A stretch of DNA of 64,000 nt from Roseateles subflavus (GCF_030285365.1 NZ_JASVDS010000008.1:113744-177743), one strand, 5' to 3'; positions 34,953 through 43,932 are shown, counted from the stretch's first letter. Made by a program: numbers and translations. Notes: generated by a model not told the origin, from the letters alone.

Positions 34953-36539
34953 ATGGAACCGAGCAACAAAGTCGGCTTCGCGAAGCTAGCCGACGATTTC
35001 GACATCCGTCTGGCGCAGCCCCTGCGGACGATCTCATTCATCGGCAAGTCAAAGAGCACTTCGCAGACCCGCGACCAGGTGCTGCAGGTCTTCACGCCCG
35101 TCTACGAGCCTGCGGACTCCTTCGCGGGCCAATTCGAATTCGGCTTGAAGTACGAGGAGATCCACCTCGAGTTTCTCTCGCGCTTGTTCAGCAAGATCGA
35201 TCCAGCCGAGCTCGAGGCCTGGATCAACAGGGAGCCGACGGGATCCTATGCGCGCCGGGCTGGCTTCCTCTACGAGTGGATCACGACCAAGCAGCTCGGC
35301 GTGCCTGATCGCGCCACCGGCAACTACGTCGACGCGCTGCCCGCCGACCAGTACATCACGCGCGCAGAGTTGCTGCGCAACCGTCGCTGGCGTGTCGTGG
35401 ACAACCTGCCGGGCACACCCGACTTCTGCCCGCTGGTTCGCCTCTCGCAAGAGCTGACCACGGCTGCGGCCTTCGACACGAAGGCCGAGATCGAGAAGCT
35501 CGATGTGGAGTTCGGTACCGATGTCTTGATGCGCAGCGCCAGCTGGCTCACGCTCAAGGAATCCCAGGCCAGCTTCTTGATCGAGCGGGAGGCTGACAAG
35601 GCAGAGCGAATCAAGCGCTTCGCGCATGTGATCGCCCAACACTCGGGCCGCATCGACAACCCGCTGGACATCGCATCGCTGGAGACGCTGCAGGAGGGCA
35701 TCCTGGGTGAGAACGCGTTGCGCAAGGGCATCCGGCGCTCCCCGATCTTCGTTGGCCAGGAGACGATGTACCAAAACGTCGTGCACTACGTGGCACCGCG
35801 CTACCAAGACGCGCCGACGATGCTGGCAGGCCTGCAGGCCTTTGAGGTGGCCACGCGAGGCACGTCGCCGTTGGTTCGCGCGGCTGTGATCGCCTTCGCC
35901 TTCGTCTACGTGCATCCAATGCGGGACGGCAATGGACGGATCCACCGCTTCCTGATCAATGACACGTTGCAGCGAGACAAGGCCATTCCAGCCAATGTGA
36001 TTCTGCCGGTGTCCGCCACAATCACCAACTCGACGCGGGAGCGAGCCGAGTATGACCAGGTGTTAGAGGTGTTTTCGAAGCCACTGATGGCCCAGTACGG
36101 CAGTGCATGCCGCTTTGGGGAGCAGTACACCGCAGAGGACGGTACGCCGACGAACTTCTACTTCGATGCCTACGACGAGGCTTCGCACGCTTGGCGCTTT
36201 CCGGACCTGACGCAGCACGCCATCTACACGGCCGAGCTTGTCGAAAAGACGATCACCCGCGAGATGGCCAACGAGGCGAGGATCCTCGTCCGGTTCGACC
36301 AGGCGACCCAGCGCCTGAAGAACCTGGTCGAGATGCCCAATCCCGATGCGGCGCGGATCATCCGCTCGATCAAGGACAGCCAGTGGCGGGTGTCGAACAA
36401 GTTGCTCGGTGAGTACCCCTTCCTGCAGGACGAGGCGATGCAGATTCGCGTCGTCGAGGCCGTGCAGTCGGCCTTCGAGGATCGCGAGGCGATCGAGATC
36501 GTGGAGGACGATGGCGGTGGGCCGGCGCCGCGCAACTGA
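34953..36539 (+). CDS. Fic-domain protein (probable AMP-transferase)
   Basis: 528 aa from ATG 34953; the frame is open further upstream but the extension translates AT-rich promoter DNA. The Fic active site HPMRDGNGRIHR at 321-332 is intact. Fic proteins transfer AMP (or related groups) to hydroxyl side chains of target proteins. A segment SFLIER at 207-212 resembles the inhibitory (S/T)xxxE(G/N) helix but has Arg instead of Gly/Asn. The C-terminal 150 residues are unassigned. The gene is divergent from an XRE regulator that could act as its control. Confidence 0.85.
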   Translation: MEPSNKVGFAKLADDFDIRLAQPLRTISFIGKSKSTSQTRDQVLQVFTPVYEPADSFAGQFEFGLKYEEIHLEFLSRLFSKIDPAELEAWINREPTGSYARRAGFLYEWITTKQLGVPDRATGNYVDALPADQYITRAELLRNRRWRVVDNLPGTPDFCPLVRLSQELTTAAAFDTKAEIEKLDVEFGTDVLMRSASWLTLKESQASFLIEREADKAERIKRFAHVIAQHSGRIDNPLDIASLETLQEGILGENALRKGIRRSPIFVGQETMYQNVVHYVAPRYQDAPTMLAGLQAFEVATRGTSPLVRAAVIAFAFVYVHPMRDGNGRIHRFLINDTLQRDKAIPANVILPVSATITNSTRERAEYDQVLEVFSKPLMAQYGSACRFGEQYTAEDGTPTNFYFDAYDEASHAWRFPDLTQHAIYTAELVEKTITREMANEARILVRFDQATQRLKNLVEMPNPDAARIIRSIKDSQWRVSNKLLGEYPFLQDEAMQIRVVEAVQSAFEDREAIEIVEDDGGGPAPRN

Positions 36540-36704
36540 CTCAATAGCCGGTGATTACGATGGCCGCCGGCGTCAGGTCGTAGCCAGATTGCAAGCGTCC
36601 ACCGCAGCAAAGCTGGCCTCGCATTTGCCTGCGATGGGCAGCGCCAGCTGGTGGACGGAGAGCGACTGGGATAGCACCGATCGGTGCCGCCCATTTGAAG
36701 CTGC

Positions 36705-37304
36705 CTAGGCAGCTTGCAACAGCGGCCCGTCCGCGCGAAGCTGCCTGGCCACGTCGGTGTTTGCCGTCGGGTCCAAGTCCCGTGCCATGACGGCCGAGAC
36801 CAGCGAAGTGATCTCCTCGGGCGAGGCGAAGCCTGTCGTGCTCAATGCGATCGCAGCCGGCCGACCGACGAAGACGCCTCGCTGCAGGCGGTAGACGATG
36901 TAGATCCAGTGCAGCGAGCGCCCATTGAGTTTGTTCCGATTGCCGCTGGCCAGTCGGAAGGTCTCAGTCTGGGTCACCGCCAGCATCGACGCTGACAACG
37001 CATCTCTGGCTCGCTCGGCCTCCGTGTCGGTGCCTCGAACTGACATGACGGCCGTTAAGGCTTCCGCTGCCGCACCAGGTGCGCTGTCGCGGATCTTCTG
37101 GCCCGCATTGCGCATCTGGTCGCAGACCCGAGTGGTTTCTGCCACGGGGATCGCGCCGGCCTTGAGCCATCCCGTGCTGGCATCGACGACATAGAGATAG
37201 TCGTGCGCGGCCGCAAGGCTGGCGCCGTCGAGGGGCAGCTCGATGGCCCAGCCCGGGTTCAGCTGCTGGGCGACCTCGCGCCAGAACTTGGATTCAGCTT
37301 TCAT
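36705..37304 (-). CDS. Unknown protein
   Basis: 199 aa from ATG 37304 with GGAG six bases ahead. It is a mixed helical protein with one Trp-rich segment (LHWIYIVYRLQRG) and no membrane or catalytic motif. It is convergent with the Fic gene and divergent from the KfrA-like operon, with a shared operator-like site at 37315-37334. Confidence 0.6.
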   Translation of the reverse strand: MKAESKFWREVAQQLNPGWAIELPLDGASLAAAHDYLYVVDASTGWLKAGAIPVAETTRVCDQMRNAGQKIRDSAPGAAAEALTAVMSVRGTDTEAERARDALSASMLAVTQTETFRLASGNRNKLNGRSLHWIYIVYRLQRGVFVGRPAAIALSTTGFASPEEITSLVSAVMARDLDPTANTDVARQLRADGPLLQAA

Positions 37305-37314
37305 GTCGTTCTCC

Positions 37315-37334
37315 AATATCCGATGTCGCTTAAT
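37315..37334. promoter_or_regulatory. Degenerate copy of the AATAAGCG palindrome family
   Basis: AATATCCGATGTCGCTTAAT keeps the right half site and centre of the shared operator. It is located 11 bases upstream of the 36705-37304 gene and in the leader region of the KfrA-like operon. Confidence 0.5.
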
Positions 37335-37550
37335 GTGGCCTGGCGATCTGGCCCTGATGACTAAGCGGTTGCCAAACAGCGCCTCACTTCAGAAATGACA
37401 TTATGTTCGTTATGTCATATGGAATTCAAGCGAGCACAAATAAAAACAGCGGTGCTGCATTTACATGCCGATGCCGGCGTGCCTAGAATGCTCTCTACAC
37501 GCCCGGCCGAACGCGGTCATCGGCGGTAAACCCACCGTTGGAGAAGCGAA

Positions 37551-37784
37551 ATGCTCGACACCACGAACCCTTGGGCTGTGCAGCGCACGCTGATGCAGGC
37601 TTCTGGCCAGACGAATCCGACCGCGCCGGTCCTGCACAAGGGCTTGCTGCTCTACGCAGCCCTGAACCTCGAGGAAGGCCGCGAAACGCTGGCCAGCTTG
37701 GTCAAGGCGCTGAACCGCACCCTGGCACAGCCCGCCCTGGACTCGGTGCTGTTCTCGACCGGCACGCCGGCGACGACGCTCTGA
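37551..37784 (+). CDS. 77-aa unknown protein ahead of the KfrA-like gene
   Basis: It has a GGAG ribosome site and ends 14 bases before the KfrA-like start. Helical, no charge bias. It could be a small partner or regulator in the same operon. Confidence 0.6.
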   Translation: MLDTTNPWAVQRTLMQASGQTNPTAPVLHKGLLLYAALNLEEGRETLASLVKALNRTLAQPALDSVLFSTGTPATTL

Positions 37785-37798
37785 AGCCGGAGGTCACG

Positions 37799-38974
37799 AT
37801 GAGCTCCGAACCCAAGGCAGCCGAGCAGCAGGTTGGGCCGGCTTCCGATGTGGATGCGCACCAGGTGATCGACCAAGCGAAGGCTCTCTGGGATGACCTG
37901 GCGAAGTACGCCCGGACGCAGACCTTCGGCGACTATCCGAAGCGCTACGCGGCGATCCAGGACTACGCCTTCCGCCACTATGTGCAACTGCTCAATGCCA
38001 AGCAGCTACGTGAGCTCGCTGGCGGCGGCTCACAGACCACAGCCCAGGCCGCGATCGTGGACTTCCGGGCCGCCCTCCACCGCAAGGTCAAGTTCCGGCT
38101 CGACATGGGCGACGAAGTTCCAGAGGAGTTTGCGGCCGCGGCGTCGGACCTCGTCACGCAGATTTGGTCCGGGGCTCGCAGAGAAGCGCATGCCCAGTTC
38201 GAGGAAGATCGCCGCGCACATGCCCAGGCCCTGGGGGAGCTCCGAACAAGCCTCGCGGCTCAACATGAGGAATTGCAGGCGGCAAATGCGGCCTGCAGGC
38301 GGGCAGAACAGGACGCTGCGGCCGCGCATGAGCAGCTGCAGCTCGCCAGGGACCAGGTGACGGCCCTGGCACTTGAGCGAGGCGCGCTGACGGACCGGGT
38401 AGCCAGCCTGACCACCTCCATCGAAGGCCTCCGAGCCGAAGCAGAGGCCGCCGGCGCGCGCCACGCAGACCAGGTTCAGGAACTGCAGGATCGGCTGGCG
38501 CGCCAAACCCTGGAGCACCGGGAAAGCCTCCACGCGGCACGCCGTGCCCACGAGGCCACAGAAACCCGCTTGCTGCGCGAACGCGACGCAGCAAGCCTGG
38601 CACGCGAGACGGCCGTCGACGAGCGCGTGGAGGCCGATCTGGCGCGCGCACGAGCCGAGCAGGCTTTGGCCGAAGCCATCGCTCGGCGCGATCAGTTGGC
38701 CAACGAACTGGAATCAGCCAAGGGAGCCATGACGACCGCAGTGGAGCGTGCAGGCAAGGCCGAAGCTGAACTCGCGTCGTCGCGTCAGCAGCACCAGCAG
38801 CAGATCGCGCAGATTCAAGAGCAAGCTTTCGACTACGTGGCCCTGCTCAGCTGGTTGGATCAAGGGGGGCAAGGAACCTTCGAAGGGCTGGGGAAGGTAG
38901 AAGTACTGGTGGCCAGGTCGATCCTGGCCGCAGTGCCAAAGATCAGCGCCAAGTCGGGGCGCCGGGAAAGCTAA
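37799..38974 (+). CDS. KfrA-like plasmid DNA-binding coiled-coil protein
   Basis: 391 aa from ATG 37799 with CCGGAGG. The N-terminal 130 residues are globular and contain a motif like the KfrA DNA-binding region (TFGDYPKRYAAIQDY and GGGSQTTAQAAIVDFRAAL). Residues about 130-350 form a long Ala/Glu/Gln/Arg-rich helix with heptads. KfrA of broad-host plasmids is a DNA-binding, filament-forming autorepressor linked to stable inheritance. This gene supports a plasmid origin for the window. Confidence 0.7.
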   Translation: MSSEPKAAEQQVGPASDVDAHQVIDQAKALWDDLAKYARTQTFGDYPKRYAAIQDYAFRHYVQLLNAKQLRELAGGGSQTTAQAAIVDFRAALHRKVKFRLDMGDEVPEEFAAAASDLVTQIWSGARREAHAQFEEDRRAHAQALGELRTSLAAQHEELQAANAACRRAEQDAAAAHEQLQLARDQVTALALERGALTDRVASLTTSIEGLRAEAEAAGARHADQVQELQDRLARQTLEHRESLHAARRAHEATETRLLRERDAASLARETAVDERVEADLARARAEQALAEAIARRDQLANELESAKGAMTTAVERAGKAEAELASSRQQHQQQIAQIQEQAFDYVALLSWLDQGGQGTFEGLGKVEVLVARSILAAVPKISAKSGRRES

Positions 38975-39036
38975 GCGGACCGACCTCAGTCAATTGCAGA
39001 ATCGGCCCGCTCGGCCCACGCCGCTGTTTGCGCGCT

Positions 39037-39348
39037 TCAAGATGGCGTCGGCTTCTGCCGGCGATCCTGCCCGCGCCACATCAAATCTGTGACGTACTGC
39101 GCCCACTTCGAGCTGTAGTCGCAGTGCCCGCATGCCAGCCGCTCCACCTGCACAACTTCTGCCAGCAGCGGCACGCGGAGGTCATGCTGCTGTGCGAAGT
39201 CGCGCGCGGCCAACCAAACCGCGGAGGCTTCCGCCTTAGACCACTCCTCGAAGGTTCGACCTCGCCGGTGGCTCGCTTCTTCGACGAGAACAGCTTTCAG
39301 GGATTTGATGCCAGCCATCTGGAGCTGGTAATGCTGAAGAGCGATCAC
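39037..39348 (-). CDS. Small-gene array: unknown, last gene
   Basis: 103 aa from GTG 39348 behind a strong AGGAGGGGAG site. Contains RGRTFEEWSKAEASAVWLAARDF and a CGHC pair (LACGHCDYSSKW), perhaps a metal site. It ends 62 bases from the convergent KfrA-like gene. Confidence 0.6.
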   Translation of the reverse strand: MIALQHYQLQMAGIKSLKAVLVEEASHRRGRTFEEWSKAEASAVWLAARDFAQQHDLRVPLLAEVVQVERLACGHCDYSSKWAQYVTDLMWRGQDRRQKPTPS

Positions 39349-39362
39349 GACTGCTCCCCTCC

Positions 39363-39845
39363 TCAGCCGTTGCCGCCAGGACCGGGCCGCTCTTCGCTTC
39401 GGCTCATGAGCTTGATCCAAAGGCCTGGCGGATCACCCGCGCCGCTCCAATGGTTCAGGGCATGGAAGGCCTCGGCGAGGCTGGCATAGCAGTAGCGTCC
39501 GCCGTGCTCTTCGCAGCCGATGTTGAACACCACGGCACAGGTGTGGAGGTAGGACTTCACGCCGCACAGGCCGCGCCCGGTGCGCAAGCAGACCCCGGCA
39601 TAGCCGAGGTCCTCGACGAACTGCACAACCGCAGGAGTCAGGGCCAGATTCGCAGGGTCGATCTCCTGCGCGCCCTTGGCCCAGCGGGACCAGGCCTCAA
39701 AGCTGCAGCAACGCGAGCGCCACAAGTCGCCCGGCTTGCGCCAGACGACCGACGGTGTCGAGCTGTGCCTGCTGCCGGCGCGCACGGCAACCAGTTCTCT
39801 ATGGCGCCCGTCACGAGCGAAGAATTGACCAGGCTGATGCTGCAT
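39363..39845 (-). CDS. Small-gene array: Cys-rich unknown protein
   Basis: 160 aa from ATG 39845 with AAGGAGC. At least eight cysteines, including SRCCSFEAW and the run GVCLRTGRGLCGVKSYLHTC, and several Trp. Could be metal-binding. No family recognised. Confidence 0.6.
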   Translation of the reverse strand: MQHQPGQFFARDGRHRELVAVRAGSRHSSTPSVVWRKPGDLWRSRCCSFEAWSRWAKGAQEIDPANLALTPAVVQFVEDLGYAGVCLRTGRGLCGVKSYLHTCAVVFNIGCEEHGGRYCYASLAEAFHALNHWSGAGDPPGLWIKLMSRSEERPGPGGNG

Positions 39846-39862
39846 GCCGCTCCTTGCCTCGA

Positions 39863-39964
39863 CTAAAGCCCAAGCTTGGCCGTGATGGCCTTGCCGCTGG
39901 CCGTGGCTGACCAGCACCCTTGATCGTCCCTACTCGCCAAGCCGGCTCGATGGAGCGACATCAT
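39863..39964 (-). CDS. Small-gene array: possible 33-aa peptide
   Basis: Starts with two consecutive ATG codons (39964, 39961), no clear ribosome site, ends 18 bases before the next gene. Supported only by position in a tightly packed array and by gene-like composition. Confidence 0.4.
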   Translation of the reverse strand: MMSLHRAGLASRDDQGCWSATASGKAITAKLGL

Positions 39965-39982
39965 GGTGCCGGTTTTTCGCGG

Positions 39983-40363
39983 TCACTGTGCAAACCAGAC
40001 CGCCGCCATCTCCCGAAAGCGGTGCTCAACTGCCTGCGCCTGAGCGCGGCCCGCCTCGACGTTCTTGTGATGGCCGCCAGCGTTGCCGCTGTCCCAGTAG
40101 TCCATGGCGGCCTTGACCATATCATCTGTCCCCGCGCCGCTTGCGCCCAGTCCGAGGACTCGCATTGCCGCGCCGACGTGATCGCCAGCTCCAGGGATGC
40201 GACTATCGGCCAAAGCTTGGCACCAGCCGTGCTCAGTTGGCCTGTTCGCGTCCTCAAACCTCGGGAATACGCTCATGATCGCCGTGGCCAGCACCAGAGG
40301 ATGCCCGGGGTAGACAGGCCAGTCTCCAGTTACGTCCTTGATGATGATTGCACCATGTTCCAT
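39983..40363 (-). CDS. Small-gene array: unknown
   Basis: 126 aa from ATG 40363 behind TTAGGA. Mixed alpha/beta with WPVYPGHPLV and an Ala/Gly/His-rich second half ending in an aromatic segment. No motif recognised. Confidence 0.6.
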   Translation of the reverse strand: MEHGAIIIKDVTGDWPVYPGHPLVLATAIMSVFPRFEDANRPTEHGWCQALADSRIPGAGDHVGAAMRVLGLGASGAGTDDMVKAAMDYWDSGNAGGHHKNVEAGRAQAQAVEHRFREMAAVWFAQ

Positions 40364-40378
40364 GTTCAATTCCTAACT

Positions 40379-40477
40379 TCAAGGCATCAGGTGATGGCGC
40401 TCGAGACCCTTGCTGTGCAAACTGTCCAGGTTGTCCAGCAGAATGGCGGCCAGTTGCTGAGCGCGGATCGGCGCCAT
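40379..40477 (-). CDS. Small-gene array: possible 32-aa peptide
   Basis: ATG follows ACAGAGA. The peptide is a single amphipathic helix (AQQLAAILLDNLDSLHSKGL). Fits the gap between neighbours; moderate support. Confidence 0.45.
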   Translation of the reverse strand: MAPIRAQQLAAILLDNLDSLHSKGLERHHLMP

Positions 40478-40526
40478 TCTCTGTAGGTCCGTTGCATGGT
40501 GTTTCCTTGAGAGATGAAGCCCGGAC

Positions 40527-40736
40527 CTATGCTGACCCGCTGCGCATTCTGGCAATGACGGCACGCGCATCCATAACGCTCTTAGCCAATAGGCACCCGT
40601 TGTGATTGCGCTCGAATGCGCGGAGCGCGCGTTGAAAGCCGACGACAGTCATCTCACGTGAAGTGCCGCCCGTCGCGCCGCAGGCCTTGCACCTGAAGGC
40701 ACCATACGTGACTCCAATACGGACCGACGACGGCAT
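40527..40736 (-). CDS. Small-gene array: CxxC-containing unknown
   Basis: 69 aa from ATG 40736 with AGGAAG. FRCKACGATGGTS resembles one half of a zinc knuckle, with another Cys later (NGCLLAKS). Confidence 0.55.
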   Translation of the reverse strand: MPSSVRIGVTYGAFRCKACGATGGTSREMTVVGFQRALRAFERNHNGCLLAKSVMDARAVIARMRSGSA

Positions 40737-40750
40737 AGTTGGCTTCCTGG

Positions 40751-40957
40751 TCAATGGGTGGTGGCGGTCGCGCTCAGAGCGGCCATCTTCGCAATGCGTT
40801 CTTTGCGCGCTGTCACTGCGGCGAGATGCAGCTTGCCGCTCTCCGAATAGAAGATGAGCTCGCCCTTGTTCTCGTACCCGCCGAGCTGGATGAGCAGGGC
40901 GCGGCGCTCCAACTCAAGCTTGCTGAGCCATTTCGACGGGAAGCATGGTCTCTTCAT
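40751..40957 (-). CDS. Small-gene array: basic unknown protein
   Basis: 68 aa from ATG 40957 with AAAGAG. Basic at both ends with a central beta-type segment (GELIFYSESGKLHLAAV). Possibly nucleic-acid binding. Confidence 0.55.
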   Translation of the reverse strand: MKRPCFPSKWLSKLELERRALLIQLGGYENKGELIFYSESGKLHLAAVTARKERIAKMAALSATATTH

Positions 40958-40973
40958 GCTCTTTCTTCGAAGT

Positions 40974-41225
40974 TCAATCAACTCCCTTGGACCTTTTGAC
41001 AGCTTCCAGGGCGCGCTCGCATCGGTATTCCTCGTCACGAAGACGTTGCATGTGCTCTTCTCGGCGGCGCTCCTGAGCACCACTCCCTTCAGAGCGCATG
41101 GCGTCTTGCTCCAGCTCACTCAAAACGGCAGCCCTTGCAGCAGCCAGATTGGTCTCGGCTTGTTTGATCGGGCAGGTTGCGTCCCCTGCAGGGTCCGGCG
41201 TATCCATGTTCATAGTGGTTTCCAT
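40974..41225 (-). CDS. Small-gene array: helical unknown
   Basis: 83 aa from ATG 41225, starting directly after the upstream stop (TGAATG). A highly charged Glu/Arg helix covers residues 25-75, suggesting a coiled coil. Later in-frame ATGs at 41213 and 41207 are possible starts. Confidence 0.6.
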   Translation of the reverse strand: METTMNMDTPDPAGDATCPIKQAETNLAAARAAVLSELEQDAMRSEGSGAQERRREEHMQRLRDEEYRCERALEAVKRSKGVD

Positions 41226-41396
41226 TCAGCTTTCGTACTCGGCCGCAATCTGGTCGACGACATCGAACACGTCGCGCCCGGCGTCGAAGTCGACGCGAGC
41301 CGCGTCGACGTCACGGTATTCCACGCCGGTACGGTCCAGCAAGTGCACCTGCAGGTTTGTGTACCAGTCGTCGAAGTCGGTGTCAGTCTTCGTCAT
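41226..41396 (-). CDS. Small-gene array: strongly acidic 56-aa protein
   Basis: ATG 41396 follows GGAGGTAGG. About twelve Asp and three Glu against five Arg/Lys, spread along the chain with aromatic residues, as in DNA-mimic antirestriction proteins. No sequence match to a named family is claimed. It overlaps the previous gene by 14 bases. Confidence 0.6.
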   Translation of the reverse strand: MTKTDTDFDDWYTNLQVHLLDRTGVEYRDVDAARVDFDAGRDVFDVVDQIAAEYES

Positions 41397-41886
41397 GGCC
41401 CCTACCTCCATTTGCATTGGATGTGCCTCGCTGCGCTATGCGGCGAGCTGCTTCATTTCGCTCATCGTGGAGAGGGGACAGATCGATCCGGTAGCCCTTC
41501 GCCAGTTGCGCGGCAAGAACCAGGGCGAACGCCCGGCCCCTCGACGTAGTGCCAAAGCGCTCTGCCGCGGGCGAAGCCACGAGAACCACATCTTCGGCTA
41601 CCGACACGCATAGCTCAGGATACCCCTCCGTCACATATCCACCTTGCCCGCCCCGGCCCAGGTCAACGGCGCGGGCTGCAGCGACTCTGCGCCTGTCGCG
41701 GTCTCGGACTATTCCGGCCGCCGGGGAGTCCAGGTGCGCCTGCACCTTGCGCAGCATCGCCGTCGTCATGGGGTGAGCAGGCAAGCGCTGCAGGTATTCC
41801 AGCACCTCCCGGAGCATGACCTCCGTTGCCAGGTGCGTTTCACTGGCCATGGCATCGAACAGAGGGTCTGCTGGGTCGGCCGACAT
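41383..41886 (-). CDS. Small-gene array: unknown 167-aa protein
   Basis: ATG 41886 with AAGGAAAGAG; an in-frame ATG at 41904 covers that site and is less likely. N-terminal helical half, central Arg/Ala-rich turn, then a beta-type segment with YPELCVSVAEDVVLVASPA. No known motif. Confidence 0.6.
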   Translation of the reverse strand: MSADPADPLFDAMASETHLATEVMLREVLEYLQRLPAHPMTTAMLRKVQAHLDSPAAGIVRDRDRRRVAAARAVDLGRGGQGGYVTEGYPELCVSVAEDVVLVASPAAERFGTTSRGRAFALVLAAQLAKGYRIDLSPLHDERNEAARRIAQRGTSNANGGRGHDED

Positions 41887-41906
41887 CGAACTCTTTCCTT
41901 GCATGA

Positions 41907-42194
41907 TCAGGCCGAGGCCTCGTTGATCCGCGATACGTCTGCTGGCGTAGCAAGGGCCGAAGCCTGTAGGCCCTTCGAAAACTGGAACGATGCCAAATCG
42001 CCGCGGGCGACGACGTCCGGCTGCGCGTTGAGTACGCGAAAGGTCAGTGCGCCGACGATCGCTGCCATGATGATCACCGTGGTAGCCAAAAGTCCGGGCC
42101 AGGCAATCCCAACACGGAAGACGAGCGCGATGGCTTCGCCGCCCATAAGGAACATACCGTAGATCACTGCGGCGAAGGTAAGGGTTCTATACAC
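41907..42194 (-). CDS. Small-gene array: two-TM membrane protein
   Basis: 95 aa from GTG 42194 with AGGAGAG. Hydrophobic segments at about 5-27 and 33-52, then a 40-residue cytoplasmic or periplasmic tail. The last codons and stop (EASA) share sequence with the end of the 47085 gene. Confidence 0.6.
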   Translation of the reverse strand: MYRTLTFAAVIYGMFLMGGEAIALVFRVGIAWPGLLATTVIIMAAIVGALTFRVLNAQPDVVARGDLASFQFSKGLQASALATPADVSRINEASA

Positions 42195-42217
42195 CGCGCT
42201 CTCCTAGGGTCAGGTGT

Positions 42218-42787
42218 TTATGAGTTGCAGACGGCATTGATGCAGTCTCCGACGGTCACCAGCTGGCCCGCCTCGAATCCAAGCCGCCCGAGCGCTTCAT
42301 GCGCCGCATCCCGGGCCGCCTGCTTCACAGCTGCCTGCGCCTCATCATCTTCGGCTCCGCCGACGTGTGCTGCCAGGGCGAGCGAGTACAGGCGAGCTGC
42401 CTTCGCTATCTGCTTGCTCGTCAGCCGCAGCGCATGCTGGGGCGATTCGCCTCGCGCTGCACCTGGTTGCTTAAGCGCCCAGCTGTCGAGGGCACGCATC
42501 TTCCCCTCCGCAATGCCGTCGCCCATGCGGATAGTGCCGGCGTTCCACGCAGCGAGGATCTGCGCTGCAGTGTGAAGGCCTCGCCTGGAAAGAGGCAGAC
42601 TCAGTCCTGGAGGAAGACTGCCAACGATGCAGGCCTGCTCCAAACGAAAGGCGCCGCGGTACAGCTGCTGAGCTCTACTGGCCGATACGCCGATAGCGGC
42701 ACCGATCTCAGCGAACGATTTCCCACCGCGTTTGAGTTTCAGAACGAGCGCGCGGCGCTGGTCTCGCTCTTCGGGAGTCATTGTCAT
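42218..42787 (-). CDS. Small-gene array: HTH-containing protein
   Basis: 189 aa. Residues about 8-45 (RDQRRALVLKLKRGGKSFAEIG...SASRAQQLY) match a sigma-region-4 or resolvase-type helix-turn-helix. The rest is helical and Ala-rich. Probably DNA-binding; may regulate the array or another operon. Confidence 0.65.
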   Translation of the reverse strand: MTMTPEERDQRRALVLKLKRGGKSFAEIGAAIGVSASRAQQLYRGAFRLEQACIVGSLPPGLSLPLSRRGLHTAAQILAAWNAGTIRMGDGIAEGKMRALDSWALKQPGAARGESPQHALRLTSKQIAKAARLYSLALAAHVGGAEDDEAQAAVKQAARDAAHEALGRLGFEAGQLVTVGDCINAVCNS

Positions 42788-42806
42788 CGCGCTGGTTCCC
42801 TCGGCA

Positions 42807-43037
42807 TCACGGTGCCGCCTTCGCTGGCACCCTTGTCTCGATCTCGACCAAGCGAAACTTGCTCTCCAGATCGCGCCGGGCCGCCTGCGTGTCTTTGCTG
42901 GTGTGATGGGCTTCTTTGAAAAGCACGATACCAGCAGTCTTTTTGCCGGCTAGATGCGTCGAATACACCATGCCCGTTGCCGTTCGCTTCCCCGAAGCAA
43001 GAGCGGCCGCGAATTCGGCCGATGTGTAAGTGCGCAT
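42807..43037 (-). CDS. Small-gene array: basic unknown
   Basis: 76 aa from ATG 43037 with AAGGAGG, a strong site. Lys/Arg-rich, mixed alpha/beta. No motif recognised. Confidence 0.6.
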   Translation of the reverse strand: MRTYTSAEFAAALASGKRTATGMVYSTHLAGKKTAGIVLFKEAHHTSKDTQAARRDLESKFRLVEIETRVPAKAAP

Positions 43038-43059
43038 GACTGTCCCCGACCTCCTTGGA

Positions 43060-43536
43060 TCAGTCCTCGGCGCGCGGATAAGTCGTCTGCACGATCACAC
43101 CTCCCGCGATCATCCGTTCCGCGTCGCCATTGCTGTAGAGCGACTGAAGGCGCGCAAGGTCCGCGGACCCTTGGGTGAAGGTCTGGGCCTGCACGCCGAC
43201 ATTGCGCCAACCGTTGCGTGCAGACGTGCCTGGAATGTCAGCCGCGGCAGACTTGGCCATCGACGCTTCGACTTCGCGGTCCTGATTCCACTGCTCGATG
43301 CGAGTGTCCAAGAGCTTGCGGCTCTCAGAAGCAGCCCGCTCAACCCCGAGGTCTTGGGCGACCAGGCTGGCAGACAGGCCTCGCTTGGTGGAGCTGCAAA
43401 AGAGAGCGGCAACAACACCCTCGCCAGGAACGCCGGCTGGAGTCAGTTCACAGACTGCACCAAGTGCCTGCAACTTCTCCTTTGCCTCTTGGAGAATGGT
43501 CATCGCCTGTTCGTCTTGCCAAATGTTGTCGTTCAT
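43060..43536 (-). CDS. Small-gene array: helical unknown
   Basis: 158 aa. Helical throughout with one Cys pair region (CELTPAG, LFCSSTKRG) and Ala/Glu-rich central part. Ends 23 bases before the next ribosome site region. Confidence 0.6.
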   Translation of the reverse strand: MNDNIWQDEQAMTILQEAKEKLQALGAVCELTPAGVPGEGVVAALFCSSTKRGLSASLVAQDLGVERAASESRKLLDTRIEQWNQDREVEASMAKSAAADIPGTSARNGWRNVGVQAQTFTQGSADLARLQSLYSNGDAERMIAGGVIVQTTYPRAED

Positions 43537-43560
43537 GATGGGTTGGCTCTCATTGCGTGG

Positions 43561-43932
43561 CTATGCCGCAGCAAGGTCGCCGGCATGCCGACGAGCAGGT
43601 CTGGGCTTGTTGATCTCTTCGACCAGCACATCGACTGGGCACGTCGTGCTGTCGATGGCGCAGCGATATGGGCATGCGAGCCGGCGCCCCTTGTAGTAGT
43701 CCCAGCCACCCGTCAGACACTTGCCCTGAACGTAGTTGCGAATGACCTGGCGGAACTCTTCCAGGCGAGCCGGCTCGGCGGGCACATCCTGGCCCAGCAT
43801 GCAACTGTAGTAGCTGCGCGTTGCGTGATAGAGCAATGCTTCGCAGCTGGCCCACAGCACGCCGCGCGGGGGCTTCTTGCCGTGAGGCACGAAGACCCTG
43901 GCGGGCTGCATGGAGATGGAGGCTGCGGGCAT
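43561..43932 (-). CDS. Small-gene array: Cys-rich unknown
   Basis: 123 aa with six cysteines, the last four in GKCLTGGW, ACPYRCAID and TTCPVD. A metal-binding or disulfide fold is possible. No signal peptide is seen. Confidence 0.6.
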   Translation of the reverse strand: MPAASISMQPARVFVPHGKKPPRGVLWASCEALLYHATRSYYSCMLGQDVPAEPARLEEFRQVIRNYVQGKCLTGGWDYYKGRRLACPYRCAIDSTTCPVDVLVEEINKPRPARRHAGDLAAA

